In this document: in pieces, positions 24,460 through 35,885 of the stretch
Layout: each line of letters begins with the position of its first letter
How positions within the stretch are numbered: position 1 is the first letter of the stretch
NCBI GenBank assembly: GCA_026391125.1
Contig: JAPLEO010000060.1
Span: 93,817 to 151,195 of the forward strand
Reading direction: 5' to 3'
From: Bacteroidota bacterium
Lineage (GTDB): Bacteria; Bacteroidota; Bacteroidia; Chitinophagales; Chitinophagaceae
DNA length: 57,379 nucleotides
The notes under the pieces: model-generated
What the model was told of the DNA's origin: nothing
What the model saw: only the letters and a program-made list of their open reading frames with translations
Databases searched by the model: none
Translations under genes and position numbers: made by a program

Positions 24460-26508
24460 ATGCTAAAAAATTGCTGCCTACTCATCTTTACTTTGATCTT
24501 ATTCATTAATGCCAATGCACAGTTCGATGCTACTAAAATCGACATCGTGCGTGACAAGTTTGGCGTTCCGCATATATTCGGGAAAACGGATCCGGATGTG
24601 GCGTATGGTTTGGCTTGGGCACATTCAGAGGATGATTTTAAAACGATCCAACAATCTTTACTGGCCGGTAAAGCCATGTTGGCAAAGCACTTGGGTAAGA
24701 AAGGTGCTCAAATAGATTATGTGGTACACCTACTTCGTATTCCAGAATTGGTGGAGGAAAAATACGATACCGACTTGAGTCCGGATTTTAAAAGATTGCT
24801 CGAAGGCTATTGCGCCGGATTGAATGCTTATGCCCAGAAACATCCAAAGGAAGTGCTTTTAAAATCTGCATTTCCTGTTACGCCAAAAGATATGGTGCAA
24901 TACTCTGTGCTGCAATTATGCATTTTATCAGGTGCCGACGGTGCTTTGGCATCCATCTTTGGAGGTACTGTTCCATTACTTGAAAATTATAAAACACAGG
25001 GCAGTAACGCCATTGCTGTGAATAGTCATAAATCTGCAGACGGACAAGTTTACCTAGACATCAACGCACACCAACCCTTGGAAGGTCCAGTTGCTTTTTA
25101 TGAAGCACATTTATGTAGTGAGGATGGATGGAATATCATTGGAGCAAATTTTCCTGGAGCACCTTCCATCTTACACGGATGCAATGAATATTTGGGATGG
25201 GCGCATACGGTTAATGCCCCTGATAAATTAGATGTATACCAATTAGAAATGAATCCTTCTAATAAACTGCAGTACAAATTCGATGGTAAATGGGAAACAC
25301 TAGAAGAAAGATCTGCGAAATTAAAAGTAAAAGTTTCTGGTATTGTTTTACCTATCAGCAAAAAGGCCTACTGGAGTAAATACGGTCCAACTGTTATTAC
25401 TGCACGCGGAACTTTCTCAATTCGCATGCCCGCGCAAATGGATATCCGCGGATTAGAACAGTGGTATCGATTTAATAAAGCCAAAAACTTTACAGAATTC
25501 AAATCGGCATTGAATATGCTTGCCATTCCTGGATATAATATTGTTTATGCTGATAGATACGATACCATTTATTATTTGAGCAACGGTCGAATTCCAATCA
25601 GAGATCCAAAATATAATTGGAAAACTACTTTGCCAGGAAATACCAGTGCAACTTTATGGACCGCATTGCATCCCCTAACAGATCTACCACAAGTTTTACA
25701 GCCTCAATCAGGTTTTGTTTACAATACCAACCACTCTCCTTTTCATGCCACAGAAGGCCCCGACAATGCAGTGGTGAAAGACCCCACCATGGGTTACGAA
25801 ACATTAGAAAACAATCGAAGCATGCGCTTTGCAGAGCTCATTTCAAAACATAATAAATTAAGTTTTGAAGACTTTAAAAAAATAAAATTCGATCGACAGT
25901 ACCCTACCAAATTTGCATTTCCCTTCAATATCGATAGTATCTTTTTATTGAATGCTACAGAGCATCCTGAAATCGCTGACCTCATTACACAATTAAATCA
26001 ATGGGACAAAAATTCTGCAGCAGAAAGTATTGGTGCAGGAACATTTTTGATGGTCTATGATTCATTAAGAAGCAAGCGAAATCAATATCTGCAAACAAAA
26101 ATGTTAATGAAGGATCAAGCCGTTGCAGTGTTACAAGAAATCAAAGCAGACATGCTCAAAAATTTCGGAAGAACCGATTTGCAATTGGGCGATATTCAAA
26201 AATTAGTGCGCGGCGATAAAGCCATTCCACAACCAGGTCTACCCGATGTATTAGCACCCATGTATTCGATCCCTTACAAAAACGGCATGGTGAAAGGCAA
26301 TCAGGGCGATGCGTATGTAGAATTGGTAAGATTCACGAAAGACGGACCGATCATTGAATCCATCAACACTTATGGTGCATCATCTAAAAAAGATTCACCC
26401 CATTACACCGATCAAATGGAAATGTACACACATCAGCAGACGAAGAAGATGAGTTTGAATAAGAAGGAAGTCTACGCTAGCGCTGAGAAAATTTATCACC
26501 CTAATTAA
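24460..26508 (+). CDS. Penicillin-acylase-family (S45) N-terminal-nucleophile amidohydrolase
   Basis: 682 residues with a signal peptide (ending near NANAQF), exported. The alpha-chain region starts DIVRDKFGVPHIFGKTDPDVAYGLAWAHSEDDF. The beta chain would begin at the Ser of QGSNAIAVN, the autocatalytic nucleophile. HQPLEGPVAFYEAHL and GWAHTVNAPDKLDVYQ follow, all typical of acylases acting on penicillins, acyl-homoserine lactones or other N-acyl amides. Substrate cannot be read from sequence. Its stop codon touches a 7-nt-unit polypurine repeat. Confidence 0.9.
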   Translation: MLKNCCLLIFTLILFINANAQFDATKIDIVRDKFGVPHIFGKTDPDVAYGLAWAHSEDDFKTIQQSLLAGKAMLAKHLGKKGAQIDYVVHLLRIPELVEEKYDTDLSPDFKRLLEGYCAGLNAYAQKHPKEVLLKSAFPVTPKDMVQYSVLQLCILSGADGALASIFGGTVPLLENYKTQGSNAIAVNSHKSADGQVYLDINAHQPLEGPVAFYEAHLCSEDGWNIIGANFPGAPSILHGCNEYLGWAHTVNAPDKLDVYQLEMNPSNKLQYKFDGKWETLEERSAKLKVKVSGIVLPISKKAYWSKYGPTVITARGTFSIRMPAQMDIRGLEQWYRFNKAKNFTEFKSALNMLAIPGYNIVYADRYDTIYYLSNGRIPIRDPKYNWKTTLPGNTSATLWTALHPLTDLPQVLQPQSGFVYNTNHSPFHATEGPDNAVVKDPTMGYETLENNRSMRFAELISKHNKLSFEDFKKIKFDRQYPTKFAFPFNIDSIFLLNATEHPEIADLITQLNQWDKNSAAESIGAGTFLMVYDSLRSKRNQYLQTKMLMKDQAVAVLQEIKADMLKNFGRTDLQLGDIQKLVRGDKAIPQPGLPDVLAPMYSIPYKNGMVKGNQGDAYVELVRFTKDGPIIESINTYGASSKKDSPHYTDQMEMYTHQQTKKMSLNKKEVYASAEKIYHPN

Positions 26509-26633
26509 AGAAGTGAAGAGATAAAAGATAAAAGTGAAGAGAGGAGCAAAAACGGATAAGTGAAGGGTTTAACTTTTCACTTATTCACTTACAAACCTCT
26601 CTTCACTTTTATCTCTTATCTATTATCTAAATA
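26508..26633. repeat. Inverted pair of 7-nt-unit polypurine elements between convergent genes
   Basis: The left copy (26508-26544) starts at the acylase stop and is built of GTGAAGA and GATAAAA units. The right copy (26596-26633), in opposite orientation, reaches the metX stop region. Eighteen bases (26527-26544) are perfectly complementary to 26596-26613, so the transcript can form a long hairpin that probably serves as a bidirectional terminator. A smaller inverted repeat sits in the loop. Confidence 0.75.
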
Positions 26634-27634
26634 AAGCTCTTAAGATAATGAGTGATTTGCTCGGTTTCTATAATGAACCCATCGTGTCCATACGCAGAAT
26701 CTATCTCTACAAGATTTGCATTAGGCATATGGTCTGCTGTGAAACGTTGTTCATCTAAGGGACATAAAATATCGCTACTAATTCCAATGATCAAAGTGGG
26801 TTGTTGAATAGATTGTAATACTTTGATCAAATCACCACCTCTGCCTCTTCCTAAATGGTGACTATCCATTGCCTTCGTTAATAACCAGTAACTAAAAGCG
26901 TTGAATCGATTTACCAATTTATCGCCCTGATAATTCAGGTAAGAAGATGCTTTGAAATTATCGATCTTTTCAGGATCAGGATCGGTTTGCTTTTCTTGGA
27001 ATGTGCTATAGTTTCTATAAGTCAACATGCCGATCGCTCGCGCTGCTTTCAATCCCTTCCCACCTGCTTTTTCATTCCTGTCCAGCCATGTTCCATCTGC
27101 TTCAATGGCCAATCTTTGTGCAGTATGTACAGCAACTCCCCAAGCACTTTCTGATGGAGAAGTAGCAATTAAAAATAATTTTTCGATCACATTTTTTTCC
27201 ATCACACACCATTCCAATGCCTGATAACCACCCATGCTTCCACCCATCATTAAGTGGATCTTTTCAATACCCAAATGTTTGCGCAGCAAAATATTCGCTT
27301 CTACCATATCGCGAATAGTGACTGATGGGAAACTCGAATAATAGGGTTCACCAGTTGTAGGATTGATACTCAGCGGACCAGTAGATCCATAACATGAGCC
27401 CAAAATATTGCTGGCAACAATGAAATATTTCTCTGGATTGATCAAATAGCCAGTACCAATTAAGCCCTTCCACCAATCGGTTGGGTCGGAGTTTGCAGTG
27501 AGTGCATGACAGATCCATACCACATTGTCTTTCGCTGCATTCAGCTCACCGTGTGTATGATAGCCAATTTCAATACCTGAAAGTGTCTTCCCGTTTTCTA
27601 GCGCAAAGTCGTTCTTATATTCAAAAACCTTCAT
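26627..27634 (-). CDS. metX: Homoserine O-acetyltransferase
   Basis: 335 residues from the ATG at 27632-27634 (MKVFEYKNDF); the open frame extends 32 codons upstream but without similarity and across the osmC start. Alpha/beta-hydrolase with HALTANSDPTDWW near the start, nucleophile elbow GGSMGGYQALEW, Asp in SSDILCPLDEQ, and His in YGHDGF. Acetylates (or succinylates) homoserine for methionine synthesis. Divergent from osmC and the MetZ-like gene, which would use its product. Confidence 0.93.
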   Translation of the reverse strand: MKVFEYKNDFALENGKTLSGIEIGYHTHGELNAAKDNVVWICHALTANSDPTDWWKGLIGTGYLINPEKYFIVASNILGSCYGSTGPLSINPTTGEPYYSSFPSVTIRDMVEANILLRKHLGIEKIHLMMGGSMGGYQALEWCVMEKNVIEKLFLIATSPSESAWGVAVHTAQRLAIEADGTWLDRNEKAGGKGLKAARAIGMLTYRNYSTFQEKQTDPDPEKIDNFKASSYLNYQGDKLVNRFNAFSYWLLTKAMDSHHLGRGRGGDLIKVLQSIQQPTLIIGISSDILCPLDEQRFTADHMPNANLVEIDSAYGHDGFIIETEQITHYLKSFI

Positions 27635-27679
27635 ATCTATTATTCCGTAATTAGATACAAAATAAGGGTATGGATAAAT

Positions 27680-27687
27680 TACATTTG
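27680..27687 (+). promoter_or_regulatory. -7 promoter element (TACATTTG) of osmC-metZ
   Basis: Exact match to the Bacteroidota -7 consensus TAnnTTTG, 14 bp before the osmC ATG. No clear -33 TTG is seen at the usual distance. Confidence 0.5.
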
Positions 27688-27701
27688 CATAAATCTTTAA
27701 A

Positions 27702-28124
27702 ATGATCAGAATTGAGGTCTCAAGAACCATTGGCGACTATGGTTTTGAAGGAAAAGATAATAGCGGGCATGCTTTACAAATGGATGCAGCTGTTGAGATA
27801 GGCGGACAAAACGCTGGCATACGCCCTATGCAGACCCTGCTAATGGGCTTGGGTGGCTGCAGCGGTGTGGACATTGTTTCGATCCTCAAAAAGCAACGTC
27901 AAGATGTGCAGGGCGTGAATATGATCATCGAAGCAGAAAGAGAAAAGGATAAAGAACCCGCCCTTTGGAAATATATCCATGTTACTTTTCAATTTAAGGG
28001 CGATGTAGATGCTGATAAAGCAAATAAAGCTTGTGCCCTATCGATCGACAAATATTGCTCTGTAGCAGCTACCCTTAGAGCAGCAGGTGCCACCATCGAA
28101 TGGTCATCTGAAGTAATCAACTAA
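27702..28124 (+). CDS. OsmC-family thiol peroxidase-like protein
   Basis: 140 residues with the OsmC/Ohr fold. First Cys in LLMGLGGCSGVDIVSIL, second in DKYCSVAATLRAAGATIEW. It resembles the YhfA-type subgroup rather than Ohr (short N-terminus, GGCSG). Probably reduces organic hydroperoxides or binds a thiol metabolite. It is 27 bp upstream of the MetZ-like gene, linking it to sulfur-amino-acid metabolism. Confidence 0.88.
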   Translation: MIRIEVSRTIGDYGFEGKDNSGHALQMDAAVEIGGQNAGIRPMQTLLMGLGGCSGVDIVSILKKQRQDVQGVNMIIEAEREKDKEPALWKYIHVTFQFKGDVDADKANKACALSIDKYCSVAATLRAAGATIEWSSEVIN

Positions 28125-28151
28125 ATTTCAAATCTTTTACAAATAGATCAA

Positions 28152-29315
28152 ATGCCTCATCAACAAACACAAGCCATTAGAATTCAAACGCAGCGTACTA
28201 ACGAAATGGAACATAGCACGCCTATGTTTTTAACCAGTAGTTTTTGTTTTGATAACGCAGAAGAAATGCGCGCTGCATTTGCTGATGAAAGTGATGATAA
28301 TATTTATAGCAGATTTAGCAACCCTAGTGTTCAAGAATTCACTGATAAAATGGTGGCATTGGAAGGTGCTGAAGCTGGATATGCTACAGCATCAGGTATG
28401 AGCGCAGTATCGGGTTCTTTCATGGCAATATTAAAGCAAGGCGATCATTTACTTTCATGTAATTCTATATTCGGTAGCACACATACCGTGATCGCTAAAT
28501 ACTTACCAAAATTCGGGATCGAATATTCCTATGTTTCTGCCAATGCAACCGAAGCAGATTGGAAAGCAGCGATCCGTCCAAATACAAAACTGATCTATCT
28601 CGAAACGCCTACCAATCCTGGTCTTGAAATATTAGACATTGCGATGATCGGAAAAATTGCAAAAGAAAATAAGATCATTTTTATAGTTGATAATTGTTTT
28701 GCAACTCCCGTTAATCAAAAGCCAATTGATTTTGGTGCAGATCTTGTTGTTCATTCTGCTACTAAATGGATCGACGGACAAGGTCGTGTTCTAGGAGGTG
28801 TTGTAGTTGGCAAAAAAGAATTGGTGAAAGAAATTTATTTGTTCTGCAGAAGCACCGGACCAGCATTATCTCCTTTCAATGCATGGGTATTGAGTAAGAG
28901 TTTAGAAACATTGGATGTGCGTATGGAACGTCATGCATCGAATGCCTTATACATTGCACAACAATTAGAAAATCATCCAGCAATTCAAACATTAAGATAT
29001 CCTTTCTTAGAAAGTCACCCACATTATAACATCGCGATCAAACAAATGCAGAACGGCGGTGGCATAGTTTGTTTTGAATTAAAAGGCGGCTTAGAAGCCG
29101 GAAGAAATTTCCTCAATAATTTAAAGATGTTGTCAATGACTGCGAACCTTGGAGATACCAGAAGCATTGCATCTCATCCTGCCAGTACTACTCATGCAAA
29201 ACTTTCTGATGCAGAAAGAGCGGCAGTGAATATCACAGCTGGTCTAATCCGCATCAGTGTTGGGTTAGAACATAGGGATGATATATTAAATGATATTTTG
29301 CAGGCATTAAATTGA
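28152..29315 (+). CDS. metZ: O-succinyl/O-acetylhomoserine sulfhydrylase-type PLP enzyme
   Basis: 387 residues, fold type I Cys/Met-metabolism family. YSRFSNPSVQEF (phosphate-binding Tyr/Arg), TASGMSAVSG, LETPTNPG, VDNCFATP and the PLP-lysine segment VHSATKWIDGQGRVLGGVV are visible. The GQGR context and overall pattern favour O-succinylhomoserine sulfhydrylase (MetZ) over cystathionine lyases. It would convert acyl-homoserine plus sulfide to homocysteine, directly after MetX encoded on the opposite strand. Discrimination from a gamma-synthase is not certain. Confidence 0.85.
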   Translation: MPHQQTQAIRIQTQRTNEMEHSTPMFLTSSFCFDNAEEMRAAFADESDDNIYSRFSNPSVQEFTDKMVALEGAEAGYATASGMSAVSGSFMAILKQGDHLLSCNSIFGSTHTVIAKYLPKFGIEYSYVSANATEADWKAAIRPNTKLIYLETPTNPGLEILDIAMIGKIAKENKIIFIVDNCFATPVNQKPIDFGADLVVHSATKWIDGQGRVLGGVVVGKKELVKEIYLFCRSTGPALSPFNAWVLSKSLETLDVRMERHASNALYIAQQLENHPAIQTLRYPFLESHPHYNIAIKQMQNGGGIVCFELKGGLEAGRNFLNNLKMLSMTANLGDTRSIASHPASTTHAKLSDAERAAVNITAGLIRISVGLEHRDDILNDILQALN

Positions 29316-29320
29316 GTCAC

Positions 29321-30889
29321 TTATTTTTTTGCTACAATTTTTATTTCGAATTCAATCTCATCTGAAACGGTTTGATCCGCTATCTGATCATAAAACTTTC
29401 CAGATCTATAATTGATACCCCATTGTGTTCTATCAATAGTTAGCTTGGCGCTGGCATTCAACATTCCGTTCTGAATCGCGATGGTAGCTGGAAAACTAAC
29501 TATGTGTGAAACAGATTTAATGGTCAGGTATCCTGTGATTTGAAATGTTTTATTACTTAGTGAATCTATTTTGGTAATTTCAATAGAAGCAAATGGGAAT
29601 TTTTTGACATCAAAATAATCCTCAGATTTTAAGTGTTTAATGGGTGTGTTTTTATCTTTCTTGTCTCCATATTCCATTGAATTCATGTCTATTTGAAAAT
29701 CGCCACCTACCAATTGATTATTTTCAACCCACAATTCCGCTTTTGAAATAGATACAGTTCCTACATGTTTTTCTGCAGCACTAATTTTCATAGAACCTTT
29801 CCAGGTAATCAGACTTTCCTTTTGATCTATTTGATACATCTTCTCTTTTGTGGGCATAAAGTTCGTTACGGTCTTTCCATCCCAACGATATACACCTTTC
29901 CCAGAGCCAAACCAAATAGTTCCATCACTGGCTTCTATGATCCTACAAAGCATATTGTTGATTGTTGCTGCATCTGTTACTGTGGGTTTATCATCGTACA
30001 AGGTTTTTTGATCATAGCGTAACAATTTCCAAGCGCTAAAACCAACAGGATTTATAGCACCGGTCGTCCAGATGTTTCCGTTCTTATCTTCCATAATAGC
30101 AGAAGCACCCAACTGCGATACTTTAGTATAGTTACTGCCGTCATAACGCCAAAGACCAGGAGCTCCATCGATGTGGATGGTGCTACCTTTTTTTTCTTTG
30201 ATGATCGACCCACCGAACCAGATATTGCCTTTTTTATCTTCTACAATTGACCAAACATTGTAAAAAGGTTTACCCTCATTGTTTTTGAAAACGGTAAATG
30301 TTTTTCCATCATAATAACAGGCATCGCTTCTTGTGCCAATCCATAATTTGCCAGTTTTGTCTTCCATGAAAGTATTAACACCGTCACTGGGAAGTCCTTC
30401 TTTGGTTGTGAAATGCTTAAATGTTTTCCCATCATATCGGGTTGCTCCATTTCCGATGCTGAACCAAATATTACCGGCTCTATCTTCATATAGATGCAAC
30501 GCCATATTACTGGCAAGCCCCTGCCGGGTGGTATAATGCAGAAAGGTTGTACCATTATAACAATAGATCCCTGAATCCTTGGTACCAAACCAAAGATTCC
30601 CTTTCTTATCTTCCAGCACATCCCAAAAGCTTGGCGAGCTGATGCCAGTAGTTATATTGGTAAACAATTTTCCATCGTATCGCCATACCCCTGTGTAAGA
30701 TGCAATCAACATATCTCCGTTTTTTGCTTGCTTTACACTGCGCACCATTCGGTTAGGTCCATAAACACTGACTAAGTTTTTGGCAGAAGGCTGGATTATT
30801 TCGGGCTGTTCGGAAGCTCGGTTTTGCTTACATGATGTGTACAAAACAAAAATTAAAACCAGAGCAAATAGGTGTTTGAATTTCATCAT
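29321..30889 (-). CDS. Lipoprotein fusing a two-component-type beta-propeller with a C-terminal YceI domain
   Basis: 522 residues with a lipoprotein signal (lipobox LYTSC, Cys20). Residues about 45-335 hold seven or so propeller blades of the Reg_prop type (NLWFGTKDSGIYCYNGTTFLHYTT; NIWFSIGNGATRYDGKTFKHFTT; KLWIGTRSDACYYDGKTFTVF). Residues about 343-520 are a YceI-like lipocalin (YQIDQKESLITWKGSMK, DFQIDMNSMEY, TGYLTIKSVSHIV, WGINYRSGKFYD). YceI proteins bind isoprenoid-type lipids; Reg_prop blades usually form the sensor of hybrid two-component systems. Here there is no kinase. It is divergent from a membrane-bound winged-helix regulator. Confidence 0.88.
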   Translation of the reverse strand: MMKFKHLFALVLIFVLYTSCKQNRASEQPEIIQPSAKNLVSVYGPNRMVRSVKQAKNGDMLIASYTGVWRYDGKLFTNITTGISSPSFWDVLEDKKGNLWFGTKDSGIYCYNGTTFLHYTTRQGLASNMALHLYEDRAGNIWFSIGNGATRYDGKTFKHFTTKEGLPSDGVNTFMEDKTGKLWIGTRSDACYYDGKTFTVFKNNEGKPFYNVWSIVEDKKGNIWFGGSIIKEKKGSTIHIDGAPGLWRYDGSNYTKVSQLGASAIMEDKNGNIWTTGAINPVGFSAWKLLRYDQKTLYDDKPTVTDAATINNMLCRIIEASDGTIWFGSGKGVYRWDGKTVTNFMPTKEKMYQIDQKESLITWKGSMKISAAEKHVGTVSISKAELWVENNQLVGGDFQIDMNSMEYGDKKDKNTPIKHLKSEDYFDVKKFPFASIEITKIDSLSNKTFQITGYLTIKSVSHIVSFPATIAIQNGMLNASAKLTIDRTQWGINYRSGKFYDQIADQTVSDEIEFEIKIVAKK

Positions 30890-30954
30890 TTATGTTTTTG
30901 GTCCTTTCAAAATCGACTCTGCTAAAGTAGCTTACTACCTTTCATCAAAGGGAA

Positions 30955-30984
30955 TTTGTATTGTAAATAAAAGTGTAACCTTTG
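30955..30984 (+). promoter_or_regulatory. Promoter of the membrane winged-helix gene
   Basis: -33 TTTG (30955-30958), 18-nt spacer, and AACCTTTG (30977-30984), one mismatch from TAnnTTTG. It lies 20 bp before the ATG at 31004. Confidence 0.5.
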
Positions 30985-31003
30985 TAAATAATCAGTAAAT
31001 AAT

Positions 31004-31903
31004 ATGTCTGAACGCCAAAATTTACGTTTTAGAAATCGTAAATACCTTTACGGATCATTAGTTCTGCTTTTGATCTCAGTAATCTGTGTGGCTTTTAGCA
31101 ATACTGGCGGTGACGATTTTGAAATGGCCAGAAGGGAAATTTTGATTCGAAAGATTGGACATGAACTGCTATTACAATCTGGCGATAGTGTTTCAAGAGT
31201 GCTCCCTGTAAATAAAATATCAGATAATGAATATCAGGTCAGTTTTGAACATGAGCTTGGTTTCCTTCCCGACTCTCTTGTAAATACCACCCTGCGTTTA
31301 ATAGGTAACGACTCGAAAGTTCCAGATTATGTAGTGAATGTTTTGAACTGTGGTAATGCAAGTGTAGCTTATGGATATGCTATATCGAACAATAAGAAAA
31401 ATGACATTGTAACCTGTAAAGGAAGAAGACTACCAGCAGCCTGTTACACGATTAACATTAAATTTAAACCTTCCACAATCATCACAGCAAAGAATGCCTA
31501 TCTCTTGGGAAGCCTGCCAATTTTAGCATTTGTTGGATTTGTTTTTTTGAGATCAGTTAAGCCCGGCAAAACTTTACCTGAGTCAACTGACACTCAAGAC
31601 AATGGTATGTTCACCTTGGGCTCAGTGTTGTTTGATCCAAATGGCCGGAAGCTGACGCTTAATGAAAAAACAATTGACTTAACTGGAACTGAAACCCGAG
31701 TATTATTGATTTTCGCATCATCGCCCAACGAAACGGTAGAGAGAAGCCGAATTCAAAAAGAGATCTGGGAAGATGAAGGTGTGATAGTTGGCCGCAGTCT
31801 CGATATGTTCATATCAAAACTTAGAAAAAAACTAGAATTTGATCCTACTGTCAAAATTGTTGTAATTCGTGGCAAAGGATATAAGCTTGAAATTGACTCC
31901 TGA
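31004..31903 (+). CDS. Membrane-anchored winged-helix transcriptional regulator (ToxR/CadC-like layout, reversed)
   Basis: 299 residues. First membrane span about 14-31 (YLYGSLVLLLISVICVAFS), extracytoplasmic domain of about 130 residues with three Cys (VLNCGNAS, VTCKGRR, PAACYTI), second span about 165-182 (YLLGSLPILAFVGFVFL), then a cytoplasmic OmpR/PhoB-type winged helix (about 205-298: LTGTETRVLLIFASSPNETVERSRIQKEIW, VIRGKGYKLEID). No receiver domain, so the signal is probably sensed outside and passed through the membrane. Divergent from the propeller-YceI lipoprotein 114 bp away, a likely sensor or target. Confidence 0.88.
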   Translation: MSERQNLRFRNRKYLYGSLVLLLISVICVAFSNTGGDDFEMARREILIRKIGHELLLQSGDSVSRVLPVNKISDNEYQVSFEHELGFLPDSLVNTTLRLIGNDSKVPDYVVNVLNCGNASVAYGYAISNNKKNDIVTCKGRRLPAACYTINIKFKPSTIITAKNAYLLGSLPILAFVGFVFLRSVKPGKTLPESTDTQDNGMFTLGSVLFDPNGRKLTLNEKTIDLTGTETRVLLIFASSPNETVERSRIQKEIWEDEGVIVGRSLDMFISKLRKKLEFDPTVKIVVIRGKGYKLEIDS

Positions 31904-31920
31904 TTAATTGATTTTTCTCC

Positions 31921-31928
31921 TACCTTTG
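31921..31928 (+). promoter_or_regulatory. -7 promoter element (TACCTTTG) ahead of the tnaA leader
   Basis: Exact TAnnTTTG match, 18 bp after the stop of the winged-helix gene. The nearest upstream TTG is badly spaced (25 nt), so the -33 is unclear. The expected start site is within a few bases of the ATG at 31933. Confidence 0.5.
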
Positions 31929-31932
31929 CCCC

Positions 31933-31977
31933 ATGCCATTGGAACTCTGGAAAAATATTATTTGTAAGCCCACCTAG
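31933..31977 (+). CDS. Possible leader peptide of the tryptophanase operon (TnaC-like)
   Basis: ATG-started 14-codon frame, MPLELWKNIICKPT, then TAG. It is followed by a C-rich, G-poor stretch (31969-32040: 23 C against 6 G), resembling a Rho-loading site, before tnaA at 32069. In E. coli, TnaC is a short Trp-containing peptide ending in Pro just before its stop. There, tryptophan stalls the ribosome and masks a Rho site. The Trp, the WxNI pattern and the penultimate Pro are shared in kind; the Trp-to-stop spacing is shorter (9 codons against 13). Speculative. Confidence 0.3.
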   Translation: MPLELWKNIICKPT

Positions 31978-32068
31978 TTTCTAGCATCCTTTTGTTGCAC
32001 CTACGCAACCACTATCTACCATTTTTATTGCAATCTCTTTTCGTTATTTAACCTTATAACATTGTTGT

Positions 32069-34842
<2,774 letters not shown>

Positions 34843-34848
34843 AATAAT

Positions 34849-34890
34849 CAGGGGTGGTTCTTGGACGTTTGCTTATGAGAGCCATCCCTG
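34849..34890 (+). terminator. Terminator-like hairpin after tpl overlapping the end of the cerR-like gene
   Basis: 13-bp stem (CAGGGGTGGTTCT 34849-34861 with AGAGCCATCCCTG 34878-34890, two G-U pairs), 16-nt loop, followed by a weak T-rich run. The right arm lies inside the last codons of the convergent gene. Confidence 0.5.
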
Positions 34891-35874
34891 TTCTTTATAC
34901 CATTGAATGGCATTGTTCAATCCTTCCTCTAAATTGTACTTAGGCTGGTAGCCCAATTTGCTGATTTCAGAACTATCAACCGCCCAATTAGGCGCTTCAA
35001 ATTCTTTTAAGCGTTCTCTATTCAGTATCGGAACTTTTCCTGTAATAGCTCCTACCATTTCTGCAAAAACTGCAACAGTTCTTACAATAGCCACCGGCAT
35101 TACAATAGATAATGTCTTTTTTTGCAAGATCGATTTGATCTGCTGGTTAAATGTTTGGGAAGTATAAGCTTGTTGATCTGAAATAAGAAAATTCTTACCA
35201 ACCACATCAGACAGCATCGCGATAAATATGGCAGCTGCTAGATCTGCGGCGTGTACAAAACTTAATAACTGTTGTTTGTTGCCGATATAAACTTCAAATC
35301 CTTTTTGAATAGAATTGATCAGGAAGAAAACGTCTTTGTCTTTTGGTCCGTATACAGCCGTAGGATTAATGATCACAAAAGGAAAATCTTTCAAAGAATA
35401 TAAAAACTCCTCTGCCTTAAACTTACTTCTTCCATAAGCAGTAAGCGGTTCTTTAGCATCCGTTGCTTTTACGGGTGATTCGTTTTTAGCCGGACCATAT
35501 GCAGCCAAACTACTGATCAATACAAACTTTTCAGGAATCTGCGTATTGCGTTGTAATGCATGAACCAATCGTTTGGTATTATCGCAATTTACCTGATCAT
35601 ATTCATCGTTCTTATTGGCTCTTGTTACACCTGCATTATGAATCACATAATCAATCTTGCCAAATCGATCCACGAATTCGCGGATTGCATGGTCCAAGGT
35701 TTGATCGCTCTTGAAATCAAGTTCCAAAAAGTGTATTGCGGGATCTTGAAGATATTTTTTATTGCTGGTTGGTCTAACAGCAGCAATAGTATTGTAACCC
35801 TTGAGCAGCGCAGTTTCCACAAGATAGCTTCCGATAAAACCACTGGCCCCGGTAATGAGTAGATTTTTTTTCAC
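34873..35874 (-). CDS. cerR: NAD(P)-dependent epimerase/dehydratase-type SDR, probable ceramide reductase (CerR-like)
   Basis: 333 residues from a GTG start 11 bp after the GNAT gene; the nucleotide-binding TGASGFIGSYL begins at residue 8, supporting this start. Extended SDR with SSLAAYGP (catalytic Ser) and YGRSK (Tyr-x-x-x-Lys), and the INPTAVYGP block. The order spt - GNAT - SDR mirrors the bacterial ceramide set (Spt, bCerS, CerR) described in Caulobacter and Bacteroides, where CerR reduces the 3-keto group of oxidised ceramide. Sequence alone says only 'extended SDR'; the specific role is inferred from context. Confidence 0.82.
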   Translation of the reverse strand: MKKNLLITGASGFIGSYLVETALLKGYNTIAAVRPTSNKKYLQDPAIHFLELDFKSDQTLDHAIREFVDRFGKIDYVIHNAGVTRANKNDEYDQVNCDNTKRLVHALQRNTQIPEKFVLISSLAAYGPAKNESPVKATDAKEPLTAYGRSKFKAEEFLYSLKDFPFVIINPTAVYGPKDKDVFFLINSIQKGFEVYIGNKQQLLSFVHAADLAAAIFIAMLSDVVGKNFLISDQQAYTSQTFNQQIKSILQKKTLSIVMPVAIVRTVAVFAEMVGAITGKVPILNRERLKEFEAPNWAVDSSEISKLGYQPKYNLEEGLNNAIQWYKEQGWLS

Positions 35875-35885
35875 GTCCTTAGTTG

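Noticed and set aside
22588..26508. Beta-lactam resistance island (BlaI, BlaR1-like, penicillin-acylase family)
   Set aside because: lpxB and a small membrane gene separate them, the acylase is on the other strand without BlaI operators, and there is no beta-lactamase. The wall-sensing reading fits better.
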